Of a stretch of 64,000 bases of DNA, positions 1-10,339 are shown piece after piece; position 1 is the stretch's first letter; the number at the start of each line of letters is the position of its first letter. The translations under genes were made by a program, and so were the position numbers. Source of the stretch: Metarhizium brunneum (Eukaryota; Ascomycota; Sordariomycetes; Hypocreales; Clavicipitaceae); the NCBI RefSeq assembly GCF_013426205.1, contig NC_089427.1, positions 2,542,001-2,606,000 of the forward strand. The letters run 5' to 3'. The notes under the pieces are model-generated. The model saw nothing but the letters and a program-made list of their open reading frames with translations, did no database searches and had not been told where the DNA came from.

Positions 1-59
1 TCATAATGCGCTGTTGGGACTCTTCTGCTGGATTCAAACAGAGGGAAGAGTCAAAGTAT

Positions 60-1652
60 TTACTGCACCAGCTCGCTGGCAATCTCCTCCCGGACATGCT
101 TGCACCACTTGAGAATGGCTGCTTCAAAGTCTTGCCATACTTCAGGCCCATTGTTGTAAACAACACCCAGCACGTCAACCTTGAGCATCACCTCGAACCG
201 GAGTTCAGCCGCCTTGACCCAATAGCGGAGGTTGTCAGCACATCGGTATGGTTTCTGCGTGTCGGCGTGGAAAGTAGGTATGGCACCAAAGCGCCTTCTG
301 GACTTCTTTACAGCAGCGTTGTGCAGCTTGACAAGCCGCAGTCCGTTCTGCAGGCTGCGGAGAAAGGGCGTTGGGCATTCGGATGCTTGGGATAGAGGTG
401 TCCAGTCGGGAAGTGCTTCTCCCTCGGGGTCCAATGACAAGAGAAATGCCCTCTCTCTCTCCACCACCCGCCCGGTCCAGTCACCATCGAGCCATACCCA
501 GCTCGTTCGTTCCGCCCGTTCAGCAGCCTCAATTTCCTGCTCCTTGTCCAGAATATGGAAGACACTCTCGACCCAGCCGACCATGGTCTTGATTTCATCC
601 TCTCTCAAGCCACCTTTGAAGTTTCTGGTGGCCATTTGCTTCAAGACTTCCATCACAGCCAAAAGGTCGGCCCGAATCTGTTTCTCAGACTTGATATAGT
701 CCAGACGATCCGGCATCTCGTGAGCAGTATAATACATCTTGGCAGCTCGGATGGCCAGTGTCACCACGTCGAGGATATGCATTCCCTGCAGTTCATACCA
801 GCCTTGTGTGTTCTCCTCGGGCATATTGGGCAACTGGGGCGCATCTGGAGTTTCTTGAAATGAGCCAGCTTTACGGTCAAGCACTTCATCCAGGGCCTTT
901 TGGGCATCTGTCAGGGACGTTTCCAACTCGGCCTTCAACTCGTCTATCGTGGGAGGCTTGGGAATTGGGTCGTCCCTCTGATGATATGTGCTCACTGTTG
1001 GAGGAAGCATTCCTGGATCCGACTCGGCAAAGCTATCCTCAAAGTAGTCTTCGTCGGCATCCTCTGCAGGAGAGCCGACAGTGACATTTGCTTCCATGCC
1101 AAGGCTTGCATGTTCCGGGTTGCTGTCCACGGGATCGTATGATGAGTCCACGTCTATGCCAAGAATCGTTGGGGTAGAGCTTGTGCTTTCGAGGACCGAT
1201 AAGTCCAGAGTGGCGCGCTGATTAGGCTTCTTGCGAGCGAGCTGACCACCCTTGCCGTCCAAGAGACCGGTTCTGGCAAAATAATACTGCAAATGAGCGA
1301 TACTGCCCAAGCACATGACGCTATCCCTAGACCTGGCACTGGCAGCAAAATCCGTCGCTTGCGGTCGTACATATCCTCTTTTTCGGCCCTTGCTATCCAG
1401 GCTGTGAGTTGACTGTCTGGAGATGTTGGAGACATCTGACAGTCGCGATGACCGGAAAGATCCAGAGGACTGGCGAGAAAAGAGCTCGCCACCCAGAGAA
1501 TCACGGGGGCTCGCATCAGTTGCTGAGCTATGCGACATGGACGACGCTGTTGACACGCATCGAGACAGCTCGGGGCAGGCTCCAATGGCCAGTGTGGGAG
1601 AAGTCTCGGGAGACACGGAACGGTGGATCTGATGCCCGTTGACAGTGGCCAT
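60..1652 (-). CDS. Conserved-looking fungal protein of unknown function, 530 aa
   Basis: I do not recognise the family. The first ATG in this frame is at 1652, in a good context (CCACAATGGCC). The frame stays open upstream to 1883 but only from a TTG, so I use the ATG. The first ~100 residues are Ser/Thr-rich and low in complexity, with several RS/SR stretches. A basic, aromatic block follows (RGYVRPQATDF ... HLQYYFARTGLLDGKGGQL), then an acidic linker with EDADEDYFEDSF. The C-terminal half looks globular and helical: a charged helix (DELKAELETSLTDAQKALDEVLD) and a region rich in Trp and Tyr that runs to the end at EEIASELVQ. No signal peptide or membrane segment is seen, so a cytoplasmic or nuclear protein is likely. 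No intron is needed. That it is a real gene is well supported by length and composition. The function is unknown. Confidence 0.8.
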   Translation of the reverse strand: MATVNGHQIHRSVSPETSPTLAIGACPELSRCVSTASSMSHSSATDASPRDSLGGELFSRQSSGSFRSSRLSDVSNISRQSTHSLDSKGRKRGYVRPQATDFAASARSRDSVMCLGSIAHLQYYFARTGLLDGKGGQLARKKPNQRATLDLSVLESTSSTPTILGIDVDSSYDPVDSNPEHASLGMEANVTVGSPAEDADEDYFEDSFAESDPGMLPPTVSTYHQRDDPIPKPPTIDELKAELETSLTDAQKALDEVLDRKAGSFQETPDAPQLPNMPEENTQGWYELQGMHILDVVTLAIRAAKMYYTAHEMPDRLDYIKSEKQIRADLLAVMEVLKQMATRNFKGGLREDEIKTMVGWVESVFHILDKEQEIEAAERAERTSWVWLDGDWTGRVVERERAFLLSLDPEGEALPDWTPLSQASECPTPFLRSLQNGLRLVKLHNAAVKKSRRRFGAIPTFHADTQKPYRCADNLRYWVKAAELRFEVMLKVDVLGVVYNNGPEVWQDFEAAILKWCKHVREEIASELVQ

Positions 1653-4600
1653 TGTGGCAGCCCAAGTGTCGCGTCGCTGCTGAGCGATAGAGGGCCGTAT
1701 AGGCTTGAAGGAGAGGATTTCCGGAACAGAGAATAATATTTCGCGTCGTTGTTGTCCTGGTCGAGGTGGAACTGGGAGGAGGACGGGAATGCCGAATTGG
1801 ACCGCTGGCAGCCTTGCCGTTGATGTATGTACTAGTGCGTAAACAGTCTGAGGCTCAAGATGCGGCTCGACCAAGCGGCGCAAAGAAGTCCCCAGCGACG
1901 GCCGAAACCAGGCACTTGTGGTGCTGCAACGGGCGGTTCAACGAGTCGCTGCGTCCTCGATCTGCGCCAGGAAAGCGAACAGTAGGGCTGGAAGGTGAAG
2001 ATGACGGAAGACCCGAGAAAGGCCAGCGTGGATGGTTGTGGTCAGGGGTTCCGCGGCCCAGGGCCGGCCGACTGCAAGCGTGATGAAGACGTGTGGTGGT
2101 TGGCTGACGAACGTTTAGACTCTGGAACTCGAAATTGCGTCCCGGCACCGTCTGCTTTCCCCAGACTCGTCAGTGTCGACCGCGGTAATGTTGCAAGTAT
2201 GTATTGCTGCGCCGGGATGTCACCAATCGCGGCGAACCAAGGTGACAAGGCTCGGTCACAGTTACAGTTACAGTCGATGTTTTGCTGGTGATGAAGTCAA
2301 TTAATGGCGTTGTCTTTTGCGCGGTGCGCCCTCTGCCAAGGTGCGTATGAGGCCGGGAGCCGGGATACTGTATCATGCAAAAAGGGAAACACACGCAGAC
2401 CAGCCGTTTTTTTCTGCTTTCAAGTTAGTCCTCCTCGCGGAATCGAATAACAACCCGGACCCAAGTCGCTGTCTTGACCTTGTTCTGGACCGCTCGTTCT
2501 TTCTCGTTGACTGCAGAGGGGAAGGAACATGGATGGCAGGCGTTACCTGACCATCAACTGGTGTCTCCAGTAGTACGGAGTACCACAGTACTTAAATGCG
2601 TCCAGCAGTGTGATGGCGTCGCTATGGAGGTTGCTCCCGGAATGACACAATGCCCATTATTAATAAATCACACGCCGCTACTCACCATGCCTGTTGTGCT
2701 GTTTGGTGTCAACGGTATCATATCCCGGGGCAACCTGAAGGGGCCAGCGCCGCAAGCCATGGCCATCAATGCCATTGACACATGGCAACTGTAGCGGTTG
2801 GAATGCCAGTGGAATGCTTGCGGGGGCTGATGGGTGGAGCTGGGAGCCGACAACGATTTGTACTTGCCTACTTAAGTAAGTACCTAGGTAAGTACGTGCA
2901 TAGTACTCTGTACGGGGCACATAAATATAATATTGTGCAAATACTAATAACGCCAGCCTCCCCATGTATGTACAAACACGGATTGAGCCCTTCAACAGAG
3001 TTGCTGTGACATGGAGTGGACCTGATGTTGTTCAACGCCAGCCATCTCGGTACTTAATAGTCATGCCCAAGTACATACTAGTTCTGACCAACGTGCTTCA
3101 TGCCGAGGACATCAATTCCGCATCTGCAGCCTGCCGCAGGGACAGATGACGTGCATATTGAACGGCTTCTTTTGCCAGAAAGCTGCCCCATCTCAGCCGC
3201 AGCCTCCGAAGGTGCCAGATCAGATGATAGCTTCCTGGTAAAACAATGGCCAAGTACTCCGTAAAGGGGTGCAATCAGTGGTGAGGCGGTTGAACCGTCA
3301 GGGTAGGAATGAAACATTGTCCTGCTGGTACCCCGTATTGAGAGCTGTACTCCGTATTGCTTCCGGTGTCCTGGAGCAGAGCTGTCATTTACTGTAACTA
3401 CATGTACCTACCTAGGTACTTACTTAAGTAGGTACTCCGTACTCTGTAACCATATTGCTGGCGGAGTAAACACGCAGATGATGTCTGGTGCTCCAGCTGT
3501 TAATAAAACGAGCACGACAACAGGCGCCAAGCAGACTGATCCATCGGAAGCATCTCAGCGGTACGGAACGAGTGGGCAGTACATATGTCTGTAATAATAT
3601 TGCAAACCGCAGCTTGATACAAGTGTTCCCGACTAACCGCGCGCTGCCCTGGCCTCGAGCAGTCAAAGTCGAGATATTCCCAAGTTTTTGGCGCCTCCCC
3701 ATTTTGAAGCCAAAAGGACTCACTGTGACAACCCCTGTCGTTTATGTACTTTGCTGCGGAGAGGTCTGGGGGTGAACAGAGAAAGCCCATCTCATTTCGC
3801 AGGGATGTGGTAATTAAAGACAAGACACAATTGTCACTTTGGTGTGTCAGTCTTCTGTTGACTTGTTTTTATAATGCATCAGAGCAAGTCGATGTAAGTT
3901 TAATGTCGTCGTTCAGTCGACCATGCCTCAAAGCACATTATCAGGTACTCCGTGCTTGCTCCTCCGCTCACTTCTCACATGTTGGCAGATCCCTGGTTCC
4001 ATGTGGCGTCAATCCACTGGCCTACTAGGGAGGTACGTACCTACTTCTTAGGCACCTTGTGGCAACCAGACATCAATTGATGGAACAAAACATCTGGATG
4101 GCGCCAGGCTCCAAGGATACCCAGGTACCTAATGTACCCACCGGTTCCTGACTAGTACTGCTTACTTAGACTTAGGCGCATTAATAAACAACGCCAGGAA
4201 CATAGTACATACCCCCTTGGCCCTAGGTGCCGAATAGCTGGGACTGCTACGGGGTACCATGACCTATGAGTTAGTATAACATTCGTACAGTACTTATTAT
4301 GCAGGGTGATATGGCCAGTTGGCAACACTTGTGCTCCGTAATAAAGCAAGCACCAAAGATAAGTCGAACACGTATACCGATGTACAAGAGTAATGAGAGA
4401 ACATTAAATGCCCAATCAACTCACCTACCAAGTACCTGTAAGTACCTCCTGAAGTGGTCAACAAGCGTGTGGGCTCGCCCGTACTCAATGTTGCAGTCGC
4501 AGATCCCTTCATCTTAACAGCGAGATGCAACTCTGGCTGCGCGTATTCGAGCCACGCTCAATTATAATACATCAAGATAAGTAATGTGAGCAGGTCCAAG

Positions 4601-6154
4601 GCGCCATCAGTGTCGTGCGCAATTTTACGCCCAGTGCCCGAATGCTTTAACTGCGCAGTATTGCCGTGTTTCAGCTCCACGACTTCTGTCATGTCTGTCC
4701 TTTTCCCCATTGCCCTCTCTTCTTACATGGCCGACAAAAACGCTCGTGTACACTCGGTTCCTGTGGCACAATAAGAGCGACCAGCAGAAGAGGCGTCAAC
4801 TCGGTTCTTGCTGGCGCCCACTGATTCTTTTAATACCCCGGCGAAGGCAATTCCCTGAGCTAGAACGTGGACGGTAATTTAAAGTATCTTCCGTGCGGGC
4901 TCCTCTCTCGCTTTTTACTTTCTTTCCATCCCCTCTGCTCGTCTTTTGTATTCTTATTCGACCGTGCCGTTTTTGCCACTTCCTTTGTTTTACTTTCTCT
5001 CCCTCTTTGACCGCCTCTTTCCCCGACCTCCGGATTCGGTCCTGCTCGTCCAATTTTCCTCGATCTTTTTTTTAATTCGACAGGGAAAGACCTCTACCCG
5101 CTTCTGACCCTGGGACACGGAGTCGGAAGGAAGGAAAGCAAGCCAGCAAGGGGAAACGCACGGCCAGCGAAATTGGGTGAGGCCCAATCAGCGCCATTTT
5201 CAAATTTTATCCTTTCAATTTTTTGACCGACATTCGAGTCTTATTAATATTGAAGCTTAAAGTACGCACCCCTGATCACCGTCAGGCTCTGACAATACTT
5301 GGCGTTTGGCGAGACTTGGGGCCAAAAGAAGAAACGCAGGCAGGCATACTTTGTCTCCCACCGGCTGCACGCCTTGAGCTGCACCTGCATATCCCGGCAA
5401 TCTCACTGCACGTTGCTGGAGACGAATCTCACCGATAAACTCAACGGAACTACAGAGGACTCGGTGTCAATCGCAATTGATCCCAGTATCACAAGCTCAA
5501 CTAGGCTATTACTGGACTCTTGCTAGACAGCACTGTTCATCTCGTCAGATATTGTTCATTCACCTTTCGCATACCAGTCTCCGACCGATCGTCCCCTCGC
5601 CCCACTTTATTCTCTGGATGCCCGCCGAGCTCACCCACAGACATTAACATCCACTCGCAGGACCATCGCTCTCGCAACGACTGGCCAAGTCGTGAAGTTC
5701 ACCATATATTAATTGGAAGCCGATGTTGGCACCAATTTGGCTGTGCTTCCTCAACACACCAGTTCCCTTCGCCATTGAACTGCAGACTCCGTTCCCCTGG
5801 CCGCAGATAGCCAGCCAGCGCATCAGTGACCACTGGTCTCCTGACCGGGGACGTTGTCCATACACCCCCACTGCTCCGTACTCGATTCGCCCTCGACATT
5901 TTACGCTTACTGGGTACAAGGCTTAGGTCTCGTCCCCTTCGCCGTGCCCTGTCAGGCCTCGACGCCTTCCGCGCTTTGCCGGCCCCTTCTCCACTCCATT
6001 GTTCCCCTGGTACGCCTTGCGTGGAGAGCTGGGTGGTCGCCACGGAGCCGCGGTACGGAGTACTTGTGCCTGTGGTTCCTTGCTTGCTGGAGCAGTCTCA
6101 CAGGCTCTCTAGGGCTAGCCGGAGTCGCCTATTTCTCCTGAGGCGTCACCTAAC
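1653..6154. other. Long intergenic region upstream of two divergent genes
   Basis: No convincing coding frame was found in about 4.5 kb; the open frames are short, overlap on both strands and match nothing I know. The stretch 2400-4500 is rich in GTAC-containing words, including GTACGGAGTAC at 2573-2583, GTACTCCGTAC at 3432-3442 and further partial copies at 3254 and 3347. It also holds a 29-bp inverted repeat at 2867-2895 / 3404-3432. From about 4890 to 5060 the + strand is strongly pyrimidine-rich, as is common near fungal transcription starts. The long leader before 6155 (roughly 5500-6154) is probably the KAR9 5' UTR and promoter. A GTACGGAGTAC copy lies at 6053-6063, only about 90 bp before the KAR9 start. 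Confidence 0.6.
2867..3432. repeat. 29-bp inverted repeat flanking 508 bp
   Basis: The 29 bases at 2867-2895 (beginning CCTACTTAAGTAAGTACC) match the reverse complement of 3404-3432 at 28 of 29 positions. The arms are made of the TTAAG/CTAGG/GTAC words that recur in other intergenic parts of this window. The 508 bp between the arms encode nothing I recognise. The arrangement resembles a small non-autonomous element with terminal inverted repeats, but I see no clear target-site duplication. The match could also come from shared low-complexity words. Confidence 0.5.
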
Positions 6155-9100
6155 ATGACCTCCGACAGACCGGGTAGTGGTGTCATAGCCCACTCTGTCC
6201 ATGTGCCCGGCTCTGGTATCGACGACGAGGAAATTGCCGTGGCCTTGCAAAGCCAGAAACTCGAAAATCAGCCACGCGACCGCGTCAAGGAGCAAGACGA
6301 GAATGAGGTCTTCCAGGTCTTGAGCTTTGCTGATGTCCCTGCCAACATCTCCGACCTCCCAGCACCACGTGGTCCGTTCCCTGCATCTACCATCGGTACT
6401 ACTACCACTATTGGTGCCACCAGCGAAGACGAACCGAGCACCATCCCCATTCCCTTAGAGACGCCCGCCTTGAGCCGTAGCACCACAAATAACACGATTC
6501 GCAGCACCAGCAGTGGAAGCTTCACCAGCAGTACAACCAACAACCCTAACAACCCCAACTCCGCGCACGCATGCGCACCCGGTCCGGCCCAGCCTCACCA
6601 TCACCCCCCGACTTCTGCTATCCGCAAAACTTCTCCAGGTCTTGCTGCGAGACTAAAGGCCCTTGGGTTTGGGACCTTGAAACAGACGCCATCGGTCCCC
6701 ACACCACATCACGACCACATAGGTCGTCTCGACGAACAACAACTCCGCCAACTGGACGAAAATCACCAAGCCAACTCTATCAGCTCGATTATTGCTAGGC
6801 GCGGTCGGCCTTGGAAAGGCGCAGGCGCCTCCACGTCGGCCCTGCTCAATTCGACGACTGAGCCCATCGTTACCGCCGAATCGCCTCAATTGCCCGAGAT
6901 CAAAACGCCAGAACCTCTGGCCATGGATACACAGAAGTACCGCCTGCCGGACCACACCAATGGCAATGGCACCAAGGTAACCCTTGATACACGACGCGAA
7001 CATATCGAGCGTACTACTCTCCCCTCATCTCCTCCCGAAGCTCTGCCTCCCCCTCCGCCACCGAAAGATACGCCACCGCCTGTCACGCCTCCCGCCATCG
7101 CGTCTTCGAACGAATATGTTGCTGGGCTAGATTCATATTTCACGCCAGGTCATAACCGACCCGTCTCTATATATACATTATCTCGTGCTTCCTTCGCGAA
7201 CCAACTGGCTCAGTTGACGTCACTTCAACTGCCGGACGCCGAAACCTTGTCCAGCAAAGTTTCATCTATCCGAACAGCTCACGTAGCCACCAAGGCCCTC
7301 ATCAATGCCTCCGAGCAAATACGAAGTTGGATCTCCAAAGCACAGGAAGTCATTGGTGGTCTTGATAGCGAGGACGACGTTGAATGGGCTGCTGCTGGAG
7401 GCCGGGAGGGTCTTGAAGAAGTTGAGAACGCCATCACCCGTTTTGAAGATTTAATCAATGCCTATATTGGTGCCATTGAGGAGTTGCAAAAACGAAATGA
7501 TATTTCTCATGTTCCTTCAGAAGACCTAAACAAGGCAGTTGCACAAATGGAATTAATTGTTGATGAGTGGGCTCACATCCGTGCCACCCTGCAAAGTGTC
7601 CGGGTCCAAGTTGAGATTGCAATGGAGTGGGAAGAGCTGTGGAATAATGTCTTGGGAGATATTCAGGGAGAGATGGACGAACTGAGCAGACTGGTTTTTG
7701 AAATGGAGGAACGCCGCCACAAGAGTGTCGTTGCTGCTGCTGGCGGCGATACTGTCGATATTGGCGATCTCGAGAATATTGTCGAGGACACGCCTCCACC
7801 TGTTACTCGGCTGCAAGCCCCTAGCCGCTTCGGTCTGCCCTCGGTGCCCATGAGCCCTGGTTCCCCTGGCACACCCAGTCTTTCTCAGGATGACTCTAGC
7901 CTTTTGGCCCTGTTTGCCAGGATGCAGCCTCTGCGAGCATCTCTAGACTTTTTGCCCATGCGGCTATCCGTATTTGAGGCCCGAGCCGAAAAGGCTTTCC
8001 CTACAGCATGCGAGGAGCTCGAAATGCGTCGCACTGGCCTGGATGGAAGCTACAAGAAGCTGGAAAAGGATGCAGAGTCGCTGCGAAAGGAGTTGGGCGA
8101 GGACCGTTGGGTTATCGTCTTTCGTGGAGCTGGCCGTCAAGCACAGAAGATGCATGAGTCTGTTCAGCGGTCCTTGCTCAAACTTGGTGAAGCTATTGAT
8201 ACCGAAGTACATTTACAAAGCCCGCCCACTATGATGAAGAAAATCGAAAGCTACGAAGCTAAGAAGACGCACTACGGTCCGGCTATCGAACGTGTTCTAT
8301 CCATCATTGATAAAGGTGTCAAAGACCGTTTGACTGTGAACGGCGAGATCCTCCGTCTTCACGCTGACATGCAGACTCGGTGGGAGTCGCTAAAAGCCCA
8401 AATGCAAGAAATGGATGCCATTATTGACGATATTCAAGCAGACAGGAAGAGTCAACAACTGCGAGACTCTGTGTCAAGCATGCTCTCCTACGACAGGTCG
8501 ACTGTCGGGAGTGGGCGTGACACACCCGGAAGCTCTCCACCATCGTCAGCTATTATGAATTCCCTTGGCTTCGATCCACAAACGCCTCTAACCAGGGGCA
8601 AAGGACGTTCCCCAGCCCTCAACAAAATTTCTCAGTCGACTGGCAGAAGGCACTCATCTTTGCCCGCTCCTTCATCCACCCTGAACAGGAAAACAGGCCC
8701 CAGGCTATCAACAATTGCTAGCTCCTCTGCTGCTACTCCTGCTACCAACTCAAGAACCCCTGGGCGTCCAGGGGCTACTGCTGGCTACAGGCCGCCTTGG
8801 AACGGCTCAACTAATACTTCAGATATTGATACCGGACACCATTTCCAGCCTCTTAGCTTAACTATACCGAGTCCTTACACAAAATCAAGTCCCAGCAACC
8901 AGCGATCGGTATCCGCTGCCACACCGTCGTCGGCATCAAGACTCCCAACTCTCAGGGGAGCCTTTTCTAGGTCCGCTTCAGAGTCCCCACAGGTTGACAA
9001 CACTCCTTCCAGAGGTGGTCATTCTCGACTATCATTCCGTGAGCGACTGACATCACCTGGGCCTTACTCTCAGCAGACTCTGTCCAGGCCGCGATTGACT

Positions 9101-9364
9101 TCACAAAGCTCCATGTCTACCTTGAATTCGAATCGCCGAATCTCAATGCAGCCCACTGGCTCTGAAAGTGCTGTGGAAGAGAGTCAGCTGTCCCGTCCAG
9201 CAAGCTCCCTAGCCTCTAGCCATCGGCGAACAAGTTTCTTGCCACACCTCAGACGAGAAAGTAGCACAGGTCGCAATAGTCCCCAGCTTTTTACTGCCAG
9301 TCGCACCTCTACTAAGAAAGGTATTGCTGAGCCCAAAGATTCAAAGCCTCGTTGGCGTCACTAA
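6155..9364 (+). CDS. KAR9: Kar9-family cortical / spindle-orientation protein, 1069 aa, single exon
   Basis: Kar9 links microtubule plus ends (through Bim1/EB1) to type V myosin and actin, and so positions nuclei and orients the spindle. The layout fits the family. A disordered Ser/Thr/Pro N-terminus (1-320) includes a proline run near 298-315. A long helical region (about 330-770) has amphipathic stretches such as LINASEQIRSWISKAQEVI and VRVQVEIAMEWEELWNN. A basic, Ser-rich C-terminal tail (775-1069) follows, the kind that binds microtubules in this family. A short S-T-I-P at residues 95-98 resembles an EB1-binding SxIP motif, but its surroundings are acidic rather than basic, so I give it little weight. 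The ATG at 6155 is the first in frame, and the protein ends KPRWRH. Assignment rests on the helical central domain and overall architecture. Confidence 0.85.
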   Translation: MTSDRPGSGVIAHSVHVPGSGIDDEEIAVALQSQKLENQPRDRVKEQDENEVFQVLSFADVPANISDLPAPRGPFPASTIGTTTTIGATSEDEPSTIPIPLETPALSRSTTNNTIRSTSSGSFTSSTTNNPNNPNSAHACAPGPAQPHHHPPTSAIRKTSPGLAARLKALGFGTLKQTPSVPTPHHDHIGRLDEQQLRQLDENHQANSISSIIARRGRPWKGAGASTSALLNSTTEPIVTAESPQLPEIKTPEPLAMDTQKYRLPDHTNGNGTKVTLDTRREHIERTTLPSSPPEALPPPPPPKDTPPPVTPPAIASSNEYVAGLDSYFTPGHNRPVSIYTLSRASFANQLAQLTSLQLPDAETLSSKVSSIRTAHVATKALINASEQIRSWISKAQEVIGGLDSEDDVEWAAAGGREGLEEVENAITRFEDLINAYIGAIEELQKRNDISHVPSEDLNKAVAQMELIVDEWAHIRATLQSVRVQVEIAMEWEELWNNVLGDIQGEMDELSRLVFEMEERRHKSVVAAAGGDTVDIGDLENIVEDTPPPVTRLQAPSRFGLPSVPMSPGSPGTPSLSQDDSSLLALFARMQPLRASLDFLPMRLSVFEARAEKAFPTACEELEMRRTGLDGSYKKLEKDAESLRKELGEDRWVIVFRGAGRQAQKMHESVQRSLLKLGEAIDTEVHLQSPPTMMKKIESYEAKKTHYGPAIERVLSIIDKGVKDRLTVNGEILRLHADMQTRWESLKAQMQEMDAIIDDIQADRKSQQLRDSVSSMLSYDRSTVGSGRDTPGSSPPSSAIMNSLGFDPQTPLTRGKGRSPALNKISQSTGRRHSSLPAPSSTLNRKTGPRLSTIASSSAATPATNSRTPGRPGATAGYRPPWNGSTNTSDIDTGHHFQPLSLTIPSPYTKSSPSNQRSVSAATPSSASRLPTLRGAFSRSASESPQVDNTPSRGGHSRLSFRERLTSPGPYSQQTLSRPRLTSQSSMSTLNSNRRISMQPTGSESAVEESQLSRPASSLASSHRRTSFLPHLRRESSTGRNSPQLFTASRTSTKKGIAEPKDSKPRWRH

Positions 9365-10339
9365 GAAAAGTGATGGCATTGACATGGAATTGAATACCTT
9401 TTATTTCCAAGTTTTGTTTCCGTCGAGGGTTCGTCCGCATATGAGCCAGCAGCATGCCCTGAACATCCGTGGAGTGGTGCACTAGATGATGATACCAAAA
9501 GATGAACCAACGAAGCATGGATGGAGAAGATATCTTTGGGAAACTTACGAGCAACCGACACTGCTTTATCACTCTTTTGTTTTTGCTATATATTTGCAAC
9601 CACACTTGCCCCAACATTTGCAGTCCTATCTCAGCAAGCGTGCCTTGACTTGCAATTGTCTCCATTCACCCATGTAGGCGGTATCATTACTATTAGCCTT
9701 GCTTTCCTAGTGTCAACCAGCTCCTTTTGGCTCATGTGAGCACATTTTGTACTTCAACTTGAAACCCGAGTTGCATTGCTACTCACTCTTTTTACTGTAT
9801 TCTGAGCTAGTTCTGCTACGACTACGAGATCAATGTTGCAAGGAAGGGGACACATGACGGCATGATGCAGTTCGACGGAGTTTGCGTGGTGAATTGTGAT
9901 GGGACCTCATATACCCAATTCCCATCCCCTCTTTGGTCTACTTGCAAATATTGCTTTCTATATGAACCGTTGTTTCCTCTAGGGGAACGATGCTGGATAA
10001 TAAAATACGTAATTTCAACTTGTTGGTTTCCTCTGGTATATTGTGCTAGTTTTCCCACTGAACGAGCTTTTGGTACGGAGGATATCAGAGCCATAACCAA
10101 TTAATGTCATGTATGATGTGCGCAAGAGTCCCTCCTGGAAGATTATTTCATTTGATTATTTCCACATAGGTTCGGCCGAAAAAGGCCGCCTATGGCCCAA
10201 AGAAAAATGATGATTCCACAATAAGTGAGCAGAAGCTGATAATAATTCCGCCCTATATATTCTATGCTCTCATGACGGCATGCATCTCATATATTTTATC
10301 GTCAATTCTTATCCCCCCAGAGTAAACAAGAAGGTCACT
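9365..10339. other. Intergenic region between convergent 3' ends
   Basis: This 975 bp separates the stop of KAR9 from the stop of the RecQ gene and should hold both 3' UTRs. It is AT-rich, with TATATA stretches around 9585 and 10250-10300. I see no coding frame or RNA gene. Confidence 0.6.

Noticed and set aside
1653..1883. Upstream extension of the first gene
   Set aside because: The extension has no ATG (only a TTG at 1883), and the internal ATG at 1652 has a good start context.
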